Part shown: piece after piece, positions 1 through 8,498 of the stretch
How the letters are laid out: each line of letters starts with the position of its first letter
How positions within the stretch are numbered: the first letter of the stretch is position 1
Assembly (NCBI GenBank): GCA_003235715.1
Contig: QJVM01000088.1
Location: 1 to 39,728 of the forward strand
Reading direction: 5' to 3'
DNA: 39,728 nucleotides
Source of the DNA: Nitrospirota bacterium
GTDB taxonomy: Bacteria > Nitrospirota > Thermodesulfovibrionia > SZUA-242
Position numbers and translations under genes: made by a program
Notes under the pieces: generated by a model
Databases searched by the model: none
Told to the model about the DNA's origin: nothing
Seen by the model: only the letters and a program-made list of their open reading frames with translations

Positions 1-579
1 AATGAACGACTGGAGTTCCTTGGGGACGCAGTTCTGGGCCTGCTCGTAAGCGAAGAACTATTCCGGAGGTGTCCGGACCAGAGCGAGGGACATCTCTCCA
101 GACGAAAGGCCGCCCTGGTCCGTGACCGTACGCTGGCAAGGGTTGCCTCCCGGATTGGATTGGGGCAGTACCTTCGCCTGGGCAGGGGAGAGGAACAGTC
201 CGGAGGCCGGAAACGAACCTCGCTGCTGGCCGACGCGCTGGAGGCCCTTCTGGCGGCTGTGTATCTGGATGGCGGCCTGGAAGCGGCCCGCGGAGTTCTT
301 GGTAGGCTCTTTTCCGAGGAGTTTCATGGCAACGTTTGCGAACAGGGCCTGGACGACCCGAAGACGCAGCTTCAGGAACTCAGCCACCGGCGGTACCAGT
401 CTGGCCCGGAATACACGATCCTCGAGGAACGCGGGCCCGACCATGCCAAGGTCTTCCATGTGGAGGTGCTGGTCGGAGGCACACACCGGGGCCGAGGGAC
501 CGGAAGAAACAGGAAAGAGGCGGAACAACAGGCGGCCCGAACCGTTCTGGAGAGCCTTGTCGATGCTGAGGAGACTTGA
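1..579 (+). CDS. rnc: Ribonuclease III, 5'-truncated by the window edge
   Basis: Double-strand-specific endoribonuclease that processes rRNA precursors and structured mRNAs in the cytoplasm. The reading frame is open from base 1 and begins inside the family signature [13 protein letters not shown], which holds acidic metal-binding residues. A second acidic segment, [17 protein letters not shown], carries the later catalytic Asp/Glu. The C-terminal part ([12 protein letters not shown] through [16 protein letters not shown]) is a double-stranded RNA-binding domain. 192 residues are present; about 35-45 N-terminal residues are missing to the left. It ends 47 bp before purM on the same strand, so co-transcription is plausible. 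Identity rests on direct motif recognition and is secure. Confidence 0.96.
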   Translation, partial: NERLEFLGDAVLGLLVSEELFRRCPDQSEGHLSRRKAALVRDRTLARVASRIGLGQYLRLGRGEEQSGGRKRTSLLADALEALLAAVYLDGGLEAARGVLGRLFSEEFHGNVCEQGLDDPKTQLQELSHRRYQSGPEYTILEERGPDHAKVFHVEVLVGGTHRGRGTGRNRKEAEQQAARTVLESLVDAEET

Positions 580-626
580 GGCCATGCCAATGCCGCGATC
601 AAGCTGTTTTTGAGGAGGCAAATCAC

Positions 627-1664
627 GTGAAGCAGGGGATGACATACAAGAAAGCCGGGGTCGACATAGAAGAAGGGGACCGGCTCGTCGACCGGATCAA
701 ACCCCTCGCCCAATCCACGAGACGGCCGGAGGTTCTTGAAGGGATCGGCGGCTTCGGGGCTCTTTTTCGTCTGAACCGACCGAAAATGAAGGACCCGGTT
801 CTGGTCAGTGGGACAGACGGGGTGGGCACCAAGCTCAAAATCGCTTTTGCCCTGAACCGTCACGACACGGTGGGCATCGACCTCGTCGCCATGTGTGTCA
901 ACGACATCCTCACGCTCGGAGCCGAGCCCTTGTTCTTCCTGGATTATTTTGCCACCGGCCGTCTCAGGTCGCGAGAGGCGGCCAGCGTGGTCTCGGGAAT
1001 TGCCCGGGGCTGCCGTGAATCCGGGGCGGCGTTGATCGGAGGGGAAACGGCGGAACTTCCGGGGTTTTATGCCAAAGGGGAATATGACCTCGCCGGTTTT
1101 GCGGTAGGGGTCGTGGACCGAGGGCATATCATTGACGGACGAACCATTAGGGCTGGAGATGTCCTGGTGGCCCTTCCGTCGAGCGGCCTGCACAGCAATG
1201 GCTATTCCCTCGCCCGGAAGGTCCTCCTGGACGCCCCGGGCATGGGGCCGCGGAAGAGGCTGAAGGAGATCGGACAACCTGTCGGAGAGGCCCTGCTCAC
1301 GCCGACGCGCATCTATGTCCGGCCGGTTCTGGCCGTGCTGAAGCGATACCCGGTGAAGGGCATGGCACACATTACCGGAGGCGGTCTTACGGAAAACCTA
1401 CCGCGCGTCCTTCCAAAGGGGATGGGGATTCGTATCCGAAGGTCGTCCTGGACGCCGCCACCTCTCTTTCAAGTTCTTCAGGATCGGGGCCGTATTGAGG
1501 AACCCGAGATGTACCGGACCTTCAACATGGGAATCGGCTTTGTGGTTATCGTGGCCCCCGAATGGGTCAACCGGATACTTGCCGCCTTTCGCCGCCAGGG
1601 CGAAGAGCCCTTCGTCATTGGTTCAGTAGAGAAGAGGACCCGGTCGGGAGTGGTCTACGGATAG
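627..1664 (+). CDS. purM: Phosphoribosylformylglycinamidine cyclo-ligase (AIR synthetase)
   Basis: Fifth step of de novo purine synthesis: ATP-dependent ring closure of FGAM to AIR in the cytoplasm. The protein shows the family blocks [77 protein letters not shown] and [15 protein letters not shown] in order. Length is 345 residues, normal for PurM. I chose GTG at 627 because a strong Shine-Dalgarno (GAGGAGG, 612-618) sits 8 bp upstream; ATG at 639 is an alternative. The frame is open back to 576, but those codons precede the ribosome site. It is followed by purN, making a short purine cluster downstream of rnc. Confidence 0.96.
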   Translation: MKQGMTYKKAGVDIEEGDRLVDRIKPLAQSTRRPEVLEGIGGFGALFRLNRPKMKDPVLVSGTDGVGTKLKIAFALNRHDTVGIDLVAMCVNDILTLGAEPLFFLDYFATGRLRSREAASVVSGIARGCRESGAALIGGETAELPGFYAKGEYDLAGFAVGVVDRGHIIDGRTIRAGDVLVALPSSGLHSNGYSLARKVLLDAPGMGPRKRLKEIGQPVGEALLTPTRIYVRPVLAVLKRYPVKGMAHITGGGLTENLPRVLPKGMGIRIRRSSWTPPPLFQVLQDRGRIEEPEMYRTFNMGIGFVVIVAPEWVNRILAAFRRQGEEPFVIGSVEKRTRSGVVYG

Positions 1665-1743
1665 AGGCTCGTGCCTCAAAGAAAGGGCACAGGGCTTCCC
1701 GGACAGAATCCTTTAAAGAGTAATGCAAAGAGGAGCATGACTT

Positions 1744-2394
1744 ATGGACCCATTAAGAATTGCTGTGCTGGCCTCCGGCCGCGGTTCGAACTTTCAGGCC
1801 ATTCATGAGGAGATCGAGAAAGGCCGGATCAAGGCAACTATTGTCCTTCTGGCTACGGACACCAAGGATGCCCCTGCGGTAACGCGGGCCCAGGGATATG
1901 GCATAGAGACGCTGTATCTGAATCCCAAGGAATTTCCGAGCCGGGAGGCCTTTGACGGGGCCATGGCCTCGGCCCTGAAGAAGAGGAACGTGGGGCTTGT
2001 GGTTCTGGCGGGCTACATGCGTATCGTGACTCCCGCCATGATCCGGCATTTCAAGAACCGTATCATGAACATTCACCCGGCCCTTCTTCCATCCTTTCCC
2101 GGGCTCCACGGGCAGGCTCAGGGGGTCGATCATGGGGTGAAGATCGCGGGGTGTACCGTTCACTTCGTGGACGAAGGCATGGACACCGGACCGATTATAT
2201 GCCAGGCTGCCGTGCCCGCCTATGACGACGATACCGAAGATACGCTCTCGGCCCGTATTCTCCGGTGCGAACACAAGCTCTACCCGCAAGCCGTAAGACT
2301 TTTTGCGCAGGGCAGGCTCGAGGTGGACGGCCGAAAGGTCCGCATCAAGAATCAGAAGAAGAAGGAGGAGGAAACCCTCTTCAGTTTCGTCTGA
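1744..2394 (+). CDS. purN: Phosphoribosylglycinamide formyltransferase (GAR transformylase)
   Basis: Transfers a formyl group from 10-formyl-tetrahydrofolate to GAR in purine synthesis. The N-terminal phosphate-binding loop is VLASGRGSNFQAI. The catalytic trio of the family is visible: Asn109 and His111 in MNIHPALLPSFPG, and Asp147 in VDEGMDTGPII. Length is 216 residues; the last 14 or so (Lys/Glu-rich, ending LFSFV) extend beyond the usual end. A Shine-Dalgarno GAGGAG stands about 8 bp upstream of the ATG. It lies 79 bp after purM. The folate cofactor connects it to glyA, encoded nearby on the other strand. Confidence 0.96.
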   Translation: MDPLRIAVLASGRGSNFQAIHEEIEKGRIKATIVLLATDTKDAPAVTRAQGYGIETLYLNPKEFPSREAFDGAMASALKKRNVGLVVLAGYMRIVTPAMIRHFKNRIMNIHPALLPSFPGLHGQAQGVDHGVKIAGCTVHFVDEGMDTGPIICQAAVPAYDDDTEDTLSARILRCEHKLYPQAVRLFAQGRLEVDGRKVRIKNQKKKEEETLFSFV

Positions 2395-2425
2395 TATAAT
2401 GGCGCGGAACGCGAGGGGCCACCTT

Positions 2426-2605
2426 ATGAACAGACCCACGACGCTGAATCCGGACCTGCTGAATATTCTGGCCTGCCCGAAGTGCAAGGGAGAGGTTCAT
2501 CTCGCAGAGAACGAAGACGCCCTGGTTTGCGAATCCTGCAGGCTGCGCTACGCGGTTCGTGACGGGATCCCCATCATGCTGATATCCGAGGCTGAGTCCT
2601 TTTGA
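2426..2605 (+). CDS. Trm112-like (UPF0434/YcaR-type) zinc-ribbon protein
   Basis: Small 59-residue protein of the Trm112 family. In eukaryotes and archaea such proteins are obligate partners of methyltransferases; the role of the bacterial YcaR type is not settled. Visible landmarks are LLNILACPKCKG, then a second Cys pair in VCESCRLRYAVRDGIPIML, the family hallmark. The start at 2426 gives the canonical N-terminus just before LNPDLL, with GAGGGG about 8 bp upstream. An in-frame ATG at 2399 would add nine residues. A TATAAT hexamer at 2395-2400 is present without a good -35 partner. It follows purN by 31 bp. Confidence 0.88.
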   Translation: MNRPTTLNPDLLNILACPKCKGEVHLAENEDALVCESCRLRYAVRDGIPIMLISEAESF

Positions 2606-2655
2606 GCCTTTCCGCCATGGCGGGAAGGTGAATTCAAACCAAGGAGTAAGACAAG

Positions 2656-3003
2656 ATGCTGAAGAAGATTCTGTTCCTTGCCTTTGCCCTGTTCCTAGTC
2701 TTCCAGGGCACCGCCCTGGCCCTGGAGGGGGAGGTCATCTTCAGAGATGGTCTATATGGGGCGGCCATCGGGGTGCTCATCGGAGTCGGAGCTTACGCCA
2801 TCAGCGGAGAAGATGCCGGCGCCAACATCGGGGGCGGACTGGTTCTCGGCACGGCGGTCGGGGTAGGGGTGGGCATTGTCGAGTCCAGCGGGGCCATCCG
2901 GATAGGGGGGGGCTCCGTGTCCGTAGGAATTCCCATACCCCATGTGGCTAAAGTCGGAACCGAAACCCGGATTGAGGCCTCCCTCCTGGATATGGCCTTC
3001 TAA
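2656..3003 (+). CDS. Small exported glycine-rich hydrophobic protein
   Basis: 115-residue protein of unknown function. Residues 1-23 form a clear Sec signal peptide (MLKKILFL...ALA). The mature part has hydrophobic glycine-rich stretches with glycine-zipper-like spacing (GAAIGVLIGVGAYAI, then GGGLVLGTAVGVGVGIV), suggesting insertion in or packing against a membrane. The C-terminal 40 residues are more polar. AAGGAG at 2641-2646 sits 9 bp before the ATG. It is the last gene of the rnc/pur cluster before a terminator. I do not recognise a named family; an outer-membrane or membrane-associated protein is the best inference. Confidence 0.75.
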   Translation: MLKKILFLAFALFLVFQGTALALEGEVIFRDGLYGAAIGVLIGVGAYAISGEDAGANIGGGLVLGTAVGVGVGIVESSGAIRIGGGSVSVGIPIPHVAKVGTETRIEASLLDMAF

Positions 3004-3050
3004 GGCCTCTGCGTCAGGGTCATTCAAGACCCGGGGGGGAAGGGATCAGA

Positions 3051-3086
3051 GGGCCTGATGGCGGCGCGTCAGGCCCGTTTCTTTTC
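3051..3086 (+). terminator. Rho-independent terminator after the pur cluster
   Basis: An 8-bp perfect stem (3051-3058 with 3069-3076, GC-rich) with a 10-base loop is followed by GTTTCTTTTC on the plus strand. It would end transcription of the 2656-3003 gene and of any read-through from purM/purN. The right arm contains the nrdR stop codon (3069-3071, read on the minus strand), so terminator and convergent coding end overlap. Confidence 0.8.
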
Positions 3087-3530
3087 GAGCAGATGTTTCA
3101 GCTCGTTCATGAACTCACTGATGTCCTTGAACGAGCGATAGACCGAAGCGAAGCGGACGTAAGCCACCTCGTCCATGGATTTCAGGCGGGCCATGACCTC
3201 TTCGCCCACCATGGAAGAGGGCACTTCCTTCCGGCCGATGTCCTGGAACTTCTTTTCAACGGCTTCCACGATCTCTTCCAGGGTATTGGCGCTGACCGGA
3301 CGTTTTTCACAGGCCCGGGTCAGGCCCTGAAGGATCTTCAGCCGGTTGAAGGGCTCCCGCCGACCATCCTTCTTCACCACCTGGGGCAGGACCTCTTCGA
3401 TCCGTTCGTACGTCGTGAACCGAGACTGGCATTCCAGGCACTCCCTCCGGCGGCGAATGAGCAGCCCGTCCTTCGTGGCGCGGGAGTCGATGACCTTGTC
3501 TTCCAGATACCCGCAGAAGGGACACTTCAT
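3069..3530 (-). CDS. nrdR: Transcriptional repressor NrdR
   Basis: ATP/dATP-responsive repressor of ribonucleotide reductase genes. The zinc ribbon at the N-terminus shows Cys3-Cys6 (MKCPFCGY) and Cys31-Cys34 ([15 protein letters not shown]), followed by an ATP-cone domain ([18 protein letters not shown] through [13 protein letters not shown]). Length is 153 residues, standard for the family. An AAGGAG ribosome site precedes the ATG. It lies 61 bp downstream of glyA on the same strand, a common bacterial arrangement, so the glyA promoter probably drives both. No nrd structural gene lies in the window. Confidence 0.96.
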   Translation of the reverse strand: MKCPFCGYLEDKVIDSRATKDGLLIRRRRECLECQSRFTTYERIEEVLPQVVKKDGRREPFNRLKILQGLTRACEKRPVSANTLEEIVEAVEKKFQDIGRKEVPSSMVGEEVMARLKSMDEVAYVRFASVYRSFKDISEFMNELKHLLEKKRA

Positions 3531-3591
3531 ATCGGCGGTCTCCTTGTTTCAGGCGACGGATCTCTGTAAAGACGCGGTCGCCACGCTCGAC

Positions 3592-4842
3592 TCAATCGAA
3601 TCCATAGATGGGAAAACGGGCGCACAAATCCTTCATCTGGTCGCTCACGCCCTTTATGACCGTTTCGTTGCCCATGTATTTGAGAACATCTCCGATGGCC
3701 CGACCGATTTCCACCATTTCCGGCTCCTTCATCCCCCGCGTGGTGACACAGGGTGTTCCGAGGCGGATCCCGCTCGTGACGGTTGCCGGACGGTCATCGT
3801 GCGGAATCGTGTTCTTGTTCGCCGTGATGCCGGCCCGTTCCAGGGCCGCCTCCGCATCCTTGCCGGTGATGTTCATGTGGCGCAGGTCGACCAGCATGAG
3901 ATGATTGTCCGTTCCACCCGAAAGGATCCGAAAACCGGAATTCAGGAGCGTCTCGGCCAGCTTCTGGGCGTTGGCCACGACCTGGCGCTGATAGCTGCGG
4001 AACTCCTCCGACTGGGCTTCCCGGAAGGCCACGGCCTTGGCCCCAATGACATGCATCAAGGGGCCGCCCTGTATCCCGGGGAAGATTTCCCGGTCAATCT
4101 TCTTCGCGAAGGCTTCCCGGCACAGAATGATCCCGCCCCGGGGCCCCCGAAGCGTCTTGTGGGTGGTGCTTGTCACGAATTCGGCATGGGGAACTGGTGA
4201 GGGATGCACCCCTGCAGCCACCAGGCCGGCGATATGAGCAATGTCCGCCAGCAGCAAAGCGCCGACGCGATCGGCGACCTGGCGAAAGGCCTTGAAATCA
4301 ATGACCCGCGAGTAAGCGCTGGCCCCGCAAACAATCAGTTTGGGTTTGTGCTTGAGGGCCAGGTCTTCAACCTCGTTGAAATCAATGAGTCCCGTTTCCC
4401 GATGGACACCGTAATAGACGGCATTGTAAATCTGACCGGAGAAGTTGACCTTGCTTCCATGGGAAAGGTGTCCGCCATGGCTGAGGTTCATGCCGAGGAC
4501 CGTATCCCCCGGTGAAAGCGCAGACAAAAAGACCGCCATGTTTGCCTGGGTCCCTGAATGGGGCTGAACATTGACGTGTTCGGCCGAAAACAGGGCCTTG
4601 GCCCGGTCTCGAGCCAGCGTCTCCACGATGTCGGCGTATTCACATCCCCCGTAATATCGCCGGCCAGGGTAGCCCTCGGCGTATTTATTCGTAAGGACCG
4701 AGCCCTGGGCCTGCAGCACGGCCCGCGAGGCATAGTTTTCGGAAGCAATGAGGAGAATCGTCTCCTGCTCCCGCTTTTCCTCGGCAACGAGAGCGGCGTA
4801 CACATCGGGGTCACTGTCTTTTACGTGAATGAGGTTTTTCAT
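3592..4842 (-). CDS. glyA: Serine hydroxymethyltransferase
   Basis: PLP enzyme that interconverts serine plus THF with glycine plus 5,10-methylene-THF, feeding one-carbon units to purine and thymidylate synthesis. Family landmarks: [54 protein letters not shown], and the PLP-binding Lys229 in [13 protein letters not shown]. Length is 416 residues, typical of bacterial GlyA. The start lacks a convincing Shine-Dalgarno, but the N-terminus aligns well with the family and a good promoter lies just upstream. It is followed by nrdR. Confidence 0.97.
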   Translation of the reverse strand: MKNLIHVKDSDPDVYAALVAEEKREQETILLIASENYASRAVLQAQGSVLTNKYAEGYPGRRYYGGCEYADIVETLARDRAKALFSAEHVNVQPHSGTQANMAVFLSALSPGDTVLGMNLSHGGHLSHGSKVNFSGQIYNAVYYGVHRETGLIDFNEVEDLALKHKPKLIVCGASAYSRVIDFKAFRQVADRVGALLLADIAHIAGLVAAGVHPSPVPHAEFVTSTTHKTLRGPRGGIILCREAFAKKIDREIFPGIQGGPLMHVIGAKAVAFREAQSEEFRSYQRQVVANAQKLAETLLNSGFRILSGGTDNHLMLVDLRHMNITGKDAEAALERAGITANKNTIPHDDRPATVTSGIRLGTPCVTTRGMKEPEMVEIGRAIGDVLKYMGNETVIKGVSDQMKDLCARFPIYGFD

Positions 4843-4891
4843 GTTGTCGAACCAGTGGGAGGGCGTAGTTTCGGAAAAAATCCGGGCGTTT

Positions 4892-4921
4892 ATGTTATCG
4901 AAGAGGCCCTGACATAGTCAA
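4892..4921 (-). promoter_or_regulatory. Predicted sigma-70 promoter of glyA-nrdR
   Basis: On the minus strand TTGACT (4921-4916) is followed after 18 bp by TAACAT (4897-4892). Transcription would start near 4885, giving a leader of about 40 nt before the glyA ATG. No glycine- or THF-riboswitch-like leader is possible in so short a stretch. Confidence 0.6.
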
Positions 4922-5264
4922 TGAATACCGCTGAAAACACGGCGCGCTCGAAAAACAGGTCTGTGATGCGGCGGCAGGCAGGAATTTACAGAAAGCGGTG
5001 GCCTGACCGTGGAAGGGGGGGCCGTTGTCCACAAGAGGAAGACCTGCCCGTGGTGCGCTCTCTCCGTGATTCAATAATAAAGGGGTCTTAGAGGCTTTAT
5101 GAACCGAACTACGAGGTAGGAGCTCAGAATAAAGGGGGCTCGATGGGTTCCCCGGAAGGTTCTGGTCCGCGAGGTTCCAGAATGAGGGCGACATAAATAT
5201 CGCCACAGGGCGGACCGAGGGAATCGGTCGACGAGACTCAGGAGGACACCCCCTTTCCGGGAAT
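4922..5264. other. Intergenic stretch with nested inverted repeats at 5160-5228
   Basis: No convincing gene is visible between the glyA promoter and the next plus-strand promoter. Bases 5160-5228 hold several inverted repeats: GGTCCGC (5164-5170) with GCGGACC (5210-5216), enclosing GGCGA/TCGCC (5187-5191/5200-5204). TTCTGG/CCAGAA (5160-5165/5177-5182) competes with the outer stem, and ACCGA/TCGGT (5214-5218/5224-5228) follows. This could be a small structured RNA or protein-binding DNA. I recognise no Rfam-like signature and no tRNA. Confidence 0.3.
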
Positions 5265-5293
5265 TTGACGGTTTTGGGCTGGGACCGTAGACT
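5265..5293 (+). promoter_or_regulatory. Predicted sigma-70 promoter
   Basis: TTGACG (5265-5270), 17 bp, TAGACT (5288-5293). The start of transcription would fall near 5300, about 17 nt before the ATG at 5317 of the STN-like protein. Confidence 0.55.
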
Positions 5294-5316
5294 TAAGATT
5301 GTTGAGGCTTTCTTTC

Positions 5317-6111
5317 ATGATGATATCCTGCCGTTCATCCCTTTGGACCTGGCTTGGGGCGGCCCTTCTTATGCTCGTGTTGGGGGCAGGTCCTCTTTCG
5401 GCTCAGGACCCGGCGGAAGAAGACCTTCCCCTTACGGAACAGGAACTTATCGAAATGGAGACAGGAATAGACCCCGAACTTGACGTCGTGCCGCCGGATA
5501 TTCCCGAGGAATCCGTGGAGCCGCCTGACGCACCGATTGCGCCCGTGACTCCGCGCAGACCCTACCTTGCTCCGCGGCCGGCTCCGAGGTTAGACCCGGC
5601 ATTGGAACCCCCCGTACCTGTAAACGAACTGGTTCCCGGAACCATAGAGATCACCGAGGTGCGAAATGTAAGTTTCTTTGACGGTGAGATTTCAGTGGAT
5701 TTCAGGAATGTTCCCGCTGGAGAGGCTCTCGAAGAAATTGGTCGGCTGGCCGGTTTCAAGGTGGTCACGGACGAGGCCTTCAAGAAGAAGGCTCTGAGTA
5801 TCCGATTCAGCAAACAACCGCTGGAAAAGGGCCTGACCCGGATCATCCGTCTTCTGGAGGCGGGGAACTATCGCTATTTCTACACGGAACAGGGAACTCT
5901 GGAATCCGTGGTGGTGACAGGTACGGCCCAACCGGTTGCCACCCAACCGGCGCAGGGGACTCCGGCTGCGTCCCGTCCCCGGACCATTACCCGAACCCCA
6001 ACCGGCAGCCGCAGGCCAACGGTCGACCGAACGCCCAATAATCCTGCTCAGAACACCCCACGCGTTACCCGAAGACCAAACCTTATTCAGAGGCCTACGG
6101 TTACCCCTTAA
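5317..6111 (+). CDS. Exported proline-rich protein with a secretin/TonB short (STN)-like domain
   Basis: 264-residue protein of unknown function. A signal peptide ends near residue 28 (LMLVLGAGPLSAQD). The next 65 or so residues are acidic and proline-rich. Around residues 105-175 the segment ISVDFRNVPAGEALEEIGRL ... KGLTRIIRLLEAG looks like the STN/N0 domain found at the N-terminus of secretins, PilQ and TonB receptors, but no secretin or barrel follows. The last 75 residues are Thr/Pro/Arg-rich low complexity. ATG 5317 (or 5320) starts a proper signal peptide; upstream TTG codons lie too close to the predicted transcription start. It could be a periplasmic adaptor of an envelope machine. 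The domain call is by pattern, not search. Confidence 0.7.
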   Translation: MMISCRSSLWTWLGAALLMLVLGAGPLSAQDPAEEDLPLTEQELIEMETGIDPELDVVPPDIPEESVEPPDAPIAPVTPRRPYLAPRPAPRLDPALEPPVPVNELVPGTIEITEVRNVSFFDGEISVDFRNVPAGEALEEIGRLAGFKVVTDEAFKKKALSIRFSKQPLEKGLTRIIRLLEAGNYRYFYTEQGTLESVVVTGTAQPVATQPAQGTPAASRPRTITRTPTGSRRPTVDRTPNNPAQNTPRVTRRPNLIQRPTVTP

Positions 6112-6265
6112 GAGCCCTCGACAGGGGGACCTGGCAGAACCCGGTGACACCCGGCACTCTGGCCAAGAACGGGCGCTGACCCTTTACCGTCGCTCGTCCG
6201 GCCGAAGTTTTTTTTGACGGTCCTCCTCGGACCGGTCATGGTCTGGGGTTGCCGGGCGAAAGCCG

Positions 6266-6295
6266 TTGACAGAGGGAGGTTAGGTTTCCTATAGT
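6266..6295 (+). promoter_or_regulatory. Predicted sigma-70 promoter of the cooS operon
   Basis: TTGACA (6266-6271), 18 bp, TATAGT (6290-6295): close to consensus. Transcription would start near 6302, leaving an unusually long leader of about 130 nt before cooS. No recognisable CooA or FNR palindrome was seen around it. The remainder of 6112-6265 shows a T8 run at 6210-6217 without a good stem, and no gene. Confidence 0.65.
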
Positions 6296-6297
6296 TA

Positions 6298-6428
6298 GGC
6301 TCCCCGGCTCTTCCGAAGCCGGGAGCCTGAAACCCAGGAACGCTTACCCGGACTGAAATTTTCCCAGATTTCTGTTTCACCGGAGGGGTGCAGGAAACTG
6401 CATTCACCTGTTTCACCTTCTAAGGAGG
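6298..6428 (+). promoter_or_regulatory. Structured 5' leader of the cooS mRNA
   Basis: A hairpin at 6298-6327 (GGCTCCC-GGCT pairing with AGCC-GGGAGCC, one C bulge) begins at the predicted transcription start and could protect the 5' end. Downstream, the 10-mer CTGTTTCACC occurs twice (6372-6381 and 6408-6417). Between the copies lies GCAG-GAAA-CTGC (6390-6401), a GNRA-type tetraloop hairpin. GGTG at 6387-6390 can pair with CACC of either copy, so the two folds are mutually exclusive. The ribosome site AAGGAGG follows at 6422-6428. Regulation of translation or RNA stability is an inference. Confidence 0.4.
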
Positions 6429-6435
6429 CCTTTAC

Positions 6436-8415
6436 ATGAGCCAGATAAGCAAGAGTGCCAGCACCTCTACAAACACCATCCTCGACTGGGGTCAAGCGCA
6501 GGGGATCGAGACCTGTTTTGACCGGGCCGCCCGGTTGAAGCCGTGCCCCATCGGCGAGACGGGCGCCTGCTGCCGCGTCTGCCACATGGGTCCGTGCCGC
6601 CTCGTGGGCAAGAATGCCGAAGCCGAAGGCCAGGGCGTCTGCGGCGCAGGGCTTTCGACGATTGCCGCGCGGAACTTTGTCCGGATGATTGCAGCCGGCA
6701 CGTCCGCCCATTCGGACCACGCTCGTGACATGGCCTATACCCTGCTTGCGGCGTCCACGGGTGAAGCCAAGGATTTTGCCGTCAAGGACGTGAAGAAGCT
6801 CTACAAGGTGGCCGGGATTCTGGGCATTGAATTCGAGGGCCGCGAGATCAACGAAGTGGCCAAGGATGTGGCCATGACCTTCCTCCAGGACTTCGGGCGT
6901 CAGCTCGGCGAACTGAACTACGTCAAGCGGGCTCCCCGCAAGACCCAGGAGCGCTGGAAGAAGTTTGGGATCACGCCCCGCGGGATTGACCGCGAAGTCG
7001 TGGAGGCCATGCACCGGACGGCGGTCGGTGTGGATCACGAGCCGGACCACCTTCTGACCCATGGGCTCCGGACCGCCCTGGCGGACGGGTGGGGCGGATG
7101 CATGATTTCGACGGATATCTCCGATATCCTGTTCGGAACGCCCAAGCCCATCCGTGCCGAGGCCAGCTTCGGGATCTTCAAGGAAGACGAGGTGAACCTC
7201 GTGGTTCACGGCCATGAGCCGACCCTGGCGGAGATCATCGTCGAAGTGGTTTCTGACCCCGAAATGGTGAAATACGCCCAATCCAAGGGCGCCAAGGGGA
7301 TCAATCTCGGGGGGATGTGCTGCACTGCCAATGAAGTGCTTATGCGTCACGGGATTGCAACGGCCGGAGGCTTCACGAACCAGGAACCCGGCATTATGAC
7401 GGGCCTCATCGATGCCATGACGGTGGACGTCCAGTGCATCATGCCGGCCATCGGCAAGCTGTCCAAGAAGTTTCATACCAAGGTGATTACCACGAGCCCA
7501 AAGGCCAAGATGCCGGGGGCCGAACACGTCGAATATGACGAGCACCATGCCCGGGAGATTGCGGAAAAGATCGTCCGGATGGCCATTGATAATTTCCCGA
7601 ACCGGACCGCCAAGGGAAGCCACGTAACCGACAAATCACCCCTCATTGGAGGCTTCTCGCACGAATATATCGAATACATGCAGGGCGGCCGCTGGAGGGG
7701 GTCCTTCCGGCCGTTGAACGACGCCATCGCGGCGGGCCGTATCCGCGGGGTCGTGGGTCTGGCCGGATGTGACAACCCACGGGTGACCTCCACAGGCATT
7801 CACCGGTTCCTGGCCCAGGAACTGATCCGGAACGATGTGCTGATCGTGTCCACGGGTTGTGGTTCCGCGGCCTGCGGCGTGGCCGGGTACCTTACTCCCG
7901 AGACGGCACTGGAACATGCGGGTCAGGGCCTCCGCGAAGTCTGTGAGGCCATCGGCATTCCGCCCATCCTTCACCTCGGGGCCTGCGTGGACAATTCCCG
8001 AATCCTGACCATCGCCACGGCCATGGCGACCGAAGGCGGACTGTCCGACGAAATCGGCGGCATGCCCGCGGTCGGGATTGCACCCGAATGGATGTCGGAG
8101 AAGGCCATTGCCATCGGATGCTACTTTGCCGCCTCCGGCGTGCCGGTCATTTTCGGCGGCGAATCCCCGGTGGGGGCGAGCAAGGAGTGCGAGAAGATCA
8201 TGACCGAGGTCTGGATGGAACGTTTCTTCGGTGCTCTCCACTTTGAGCCGGACCCGGAGAAGATGCTGGCCATGACCCTCAAATACATTGACGATGCGCG
8301 GGATCGCCTCAAGCTCCGGAAGTACGAGCCCGGCAAATTTGGAGCCGAGCGCGTTCTGCTGGATATGGCCGCCCGGCGTGAGCTGGATAAAGCCAAGCCG
8401 CACCTTGGTCTCTGA
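6436..8415 (+). CDS. cooS: Anaerobic Ni,Fe carbon monoxide dehydrogenase catalytic subunit
   Basis: Oxidises CO with water to CO2, two electrons and two protons (reversible); cytoplasmic homodimer. 659 residues, normal length. Cys37 and Cys45 fit the inter-subunit D-cluster; Cys46, Cys49, Cys54 and Cys69 fit the B-cluster (PCPIGETGACCRVCHMGPC). All C-cluster ligands expected of the family appear: His258/260 in VVHGHEP, Cys295/296 in GGMCCTANE, Cys334, Cys445 in AGCDNP, Cys475 in STGCGSAACG and Cys517 in HLGACVDNSR. The acid-base residues His92/95 and Lys556 (MSEKAIAIG) are also present, so it should be active. There is no acetyl-CoA synthase domain. It is first in an operon with NuoE/F/G-like genes; no cooC or cooF is nearby. 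Confidence 0.97.
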   Translation: MSQISKSASTSTNTILDWGQAQGIETCFDRAARLKPCPIGETGACCRVCHMGPCRLVGKNAEAEGQGVCGAGLSTIAARNFVRMIAAGTSAHSDHARDMAYTLLAASTGEAKDFAVKDVKKLYKVAGILGIEFEGREINEVAKDVAMTFLQDFGRQLGELNYVKRAPRKTQERWKKFGITPRGIDREVVEAMHRTAVGVDHEPDHLLTHGLRTALADGWGGCMISTDISDILFGTPKPIRAEASFGIFKEDEVNLVVHGHEPTLAEIIVEVVSDPEMVKYAQSKGAKGINLGGMCCTANEVLMRHGIATAGGFTNQEPGIMTGLIDAMTVDVQCIMPAIGKLSKKFHTKVITTSPKAKMPGAEHVEYDEHHAREIAEKIVRMAIDNFPNRTAKGSHVTDKSPLIGGFSHEYIEYMQGGRWRGSFRPLNDAIAAGRIRGVVGLAGCDNPRVTSTGIHRFLAQELIRNDVLIVSTGCGSAACGVAGYLTPETALEHAGQGLREVCEAIGIPPILHLGACVDNSRILTIATAMATEGGLSDEIGGMPAVGIAPEWMSEKAIAIGCYFAASGVPVIFGGESPVGASKECEKIMTEVWMERFFGALHFEPDPEKMLAMTLKYIDDARDRLKLRKYEPGKFGAERVLLDMAARRELDKAKPHLGL

Positions 8416-8498
8416 GGCGGATACGGGATTTGGCGGCGCGACGGACGACGATGAATTCCAGGGCCCTTCGCCTGTAAGCGAGGCCCTTGAGGAGGCGT

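Noticed and set aside
372..1370. 332-codon minus-strand frame over rnc and purM
   Set aside because: Antisense shadow of two well-recognised genes, with no ribosome site and no recognisable protein motif.
4895..5206. 103-codon minus-strand frame upstream of glyA
   Set aside because: Composition is not protein-like, and it would cover the predicted glyA promoter.
4843..5316. tRNA or glycine/THF riboswitch near glyA
   Set aside because: No T-loop GTTCRANYC in a cloverleaf context, and the predicted glyA transcript leader is only about 40 nt, too short for a riboswitch.
6218..6240. GGTCC/GGACC hairpin beside a T8 run as a terminator
   Set aside because: The T run lies before the stem on the plus strand and would be A on the minus strand after it, so neither direction gives stem plus U-tract.
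6295..7623. 442-codon open frame on the minus strand across cooS
   Set aside because: It mirrors a highly conserved gene in GC-rich DNA, reads as His/Gly-rich nonsense and has no family motifs; cooS on the plus strand is unmistakable.
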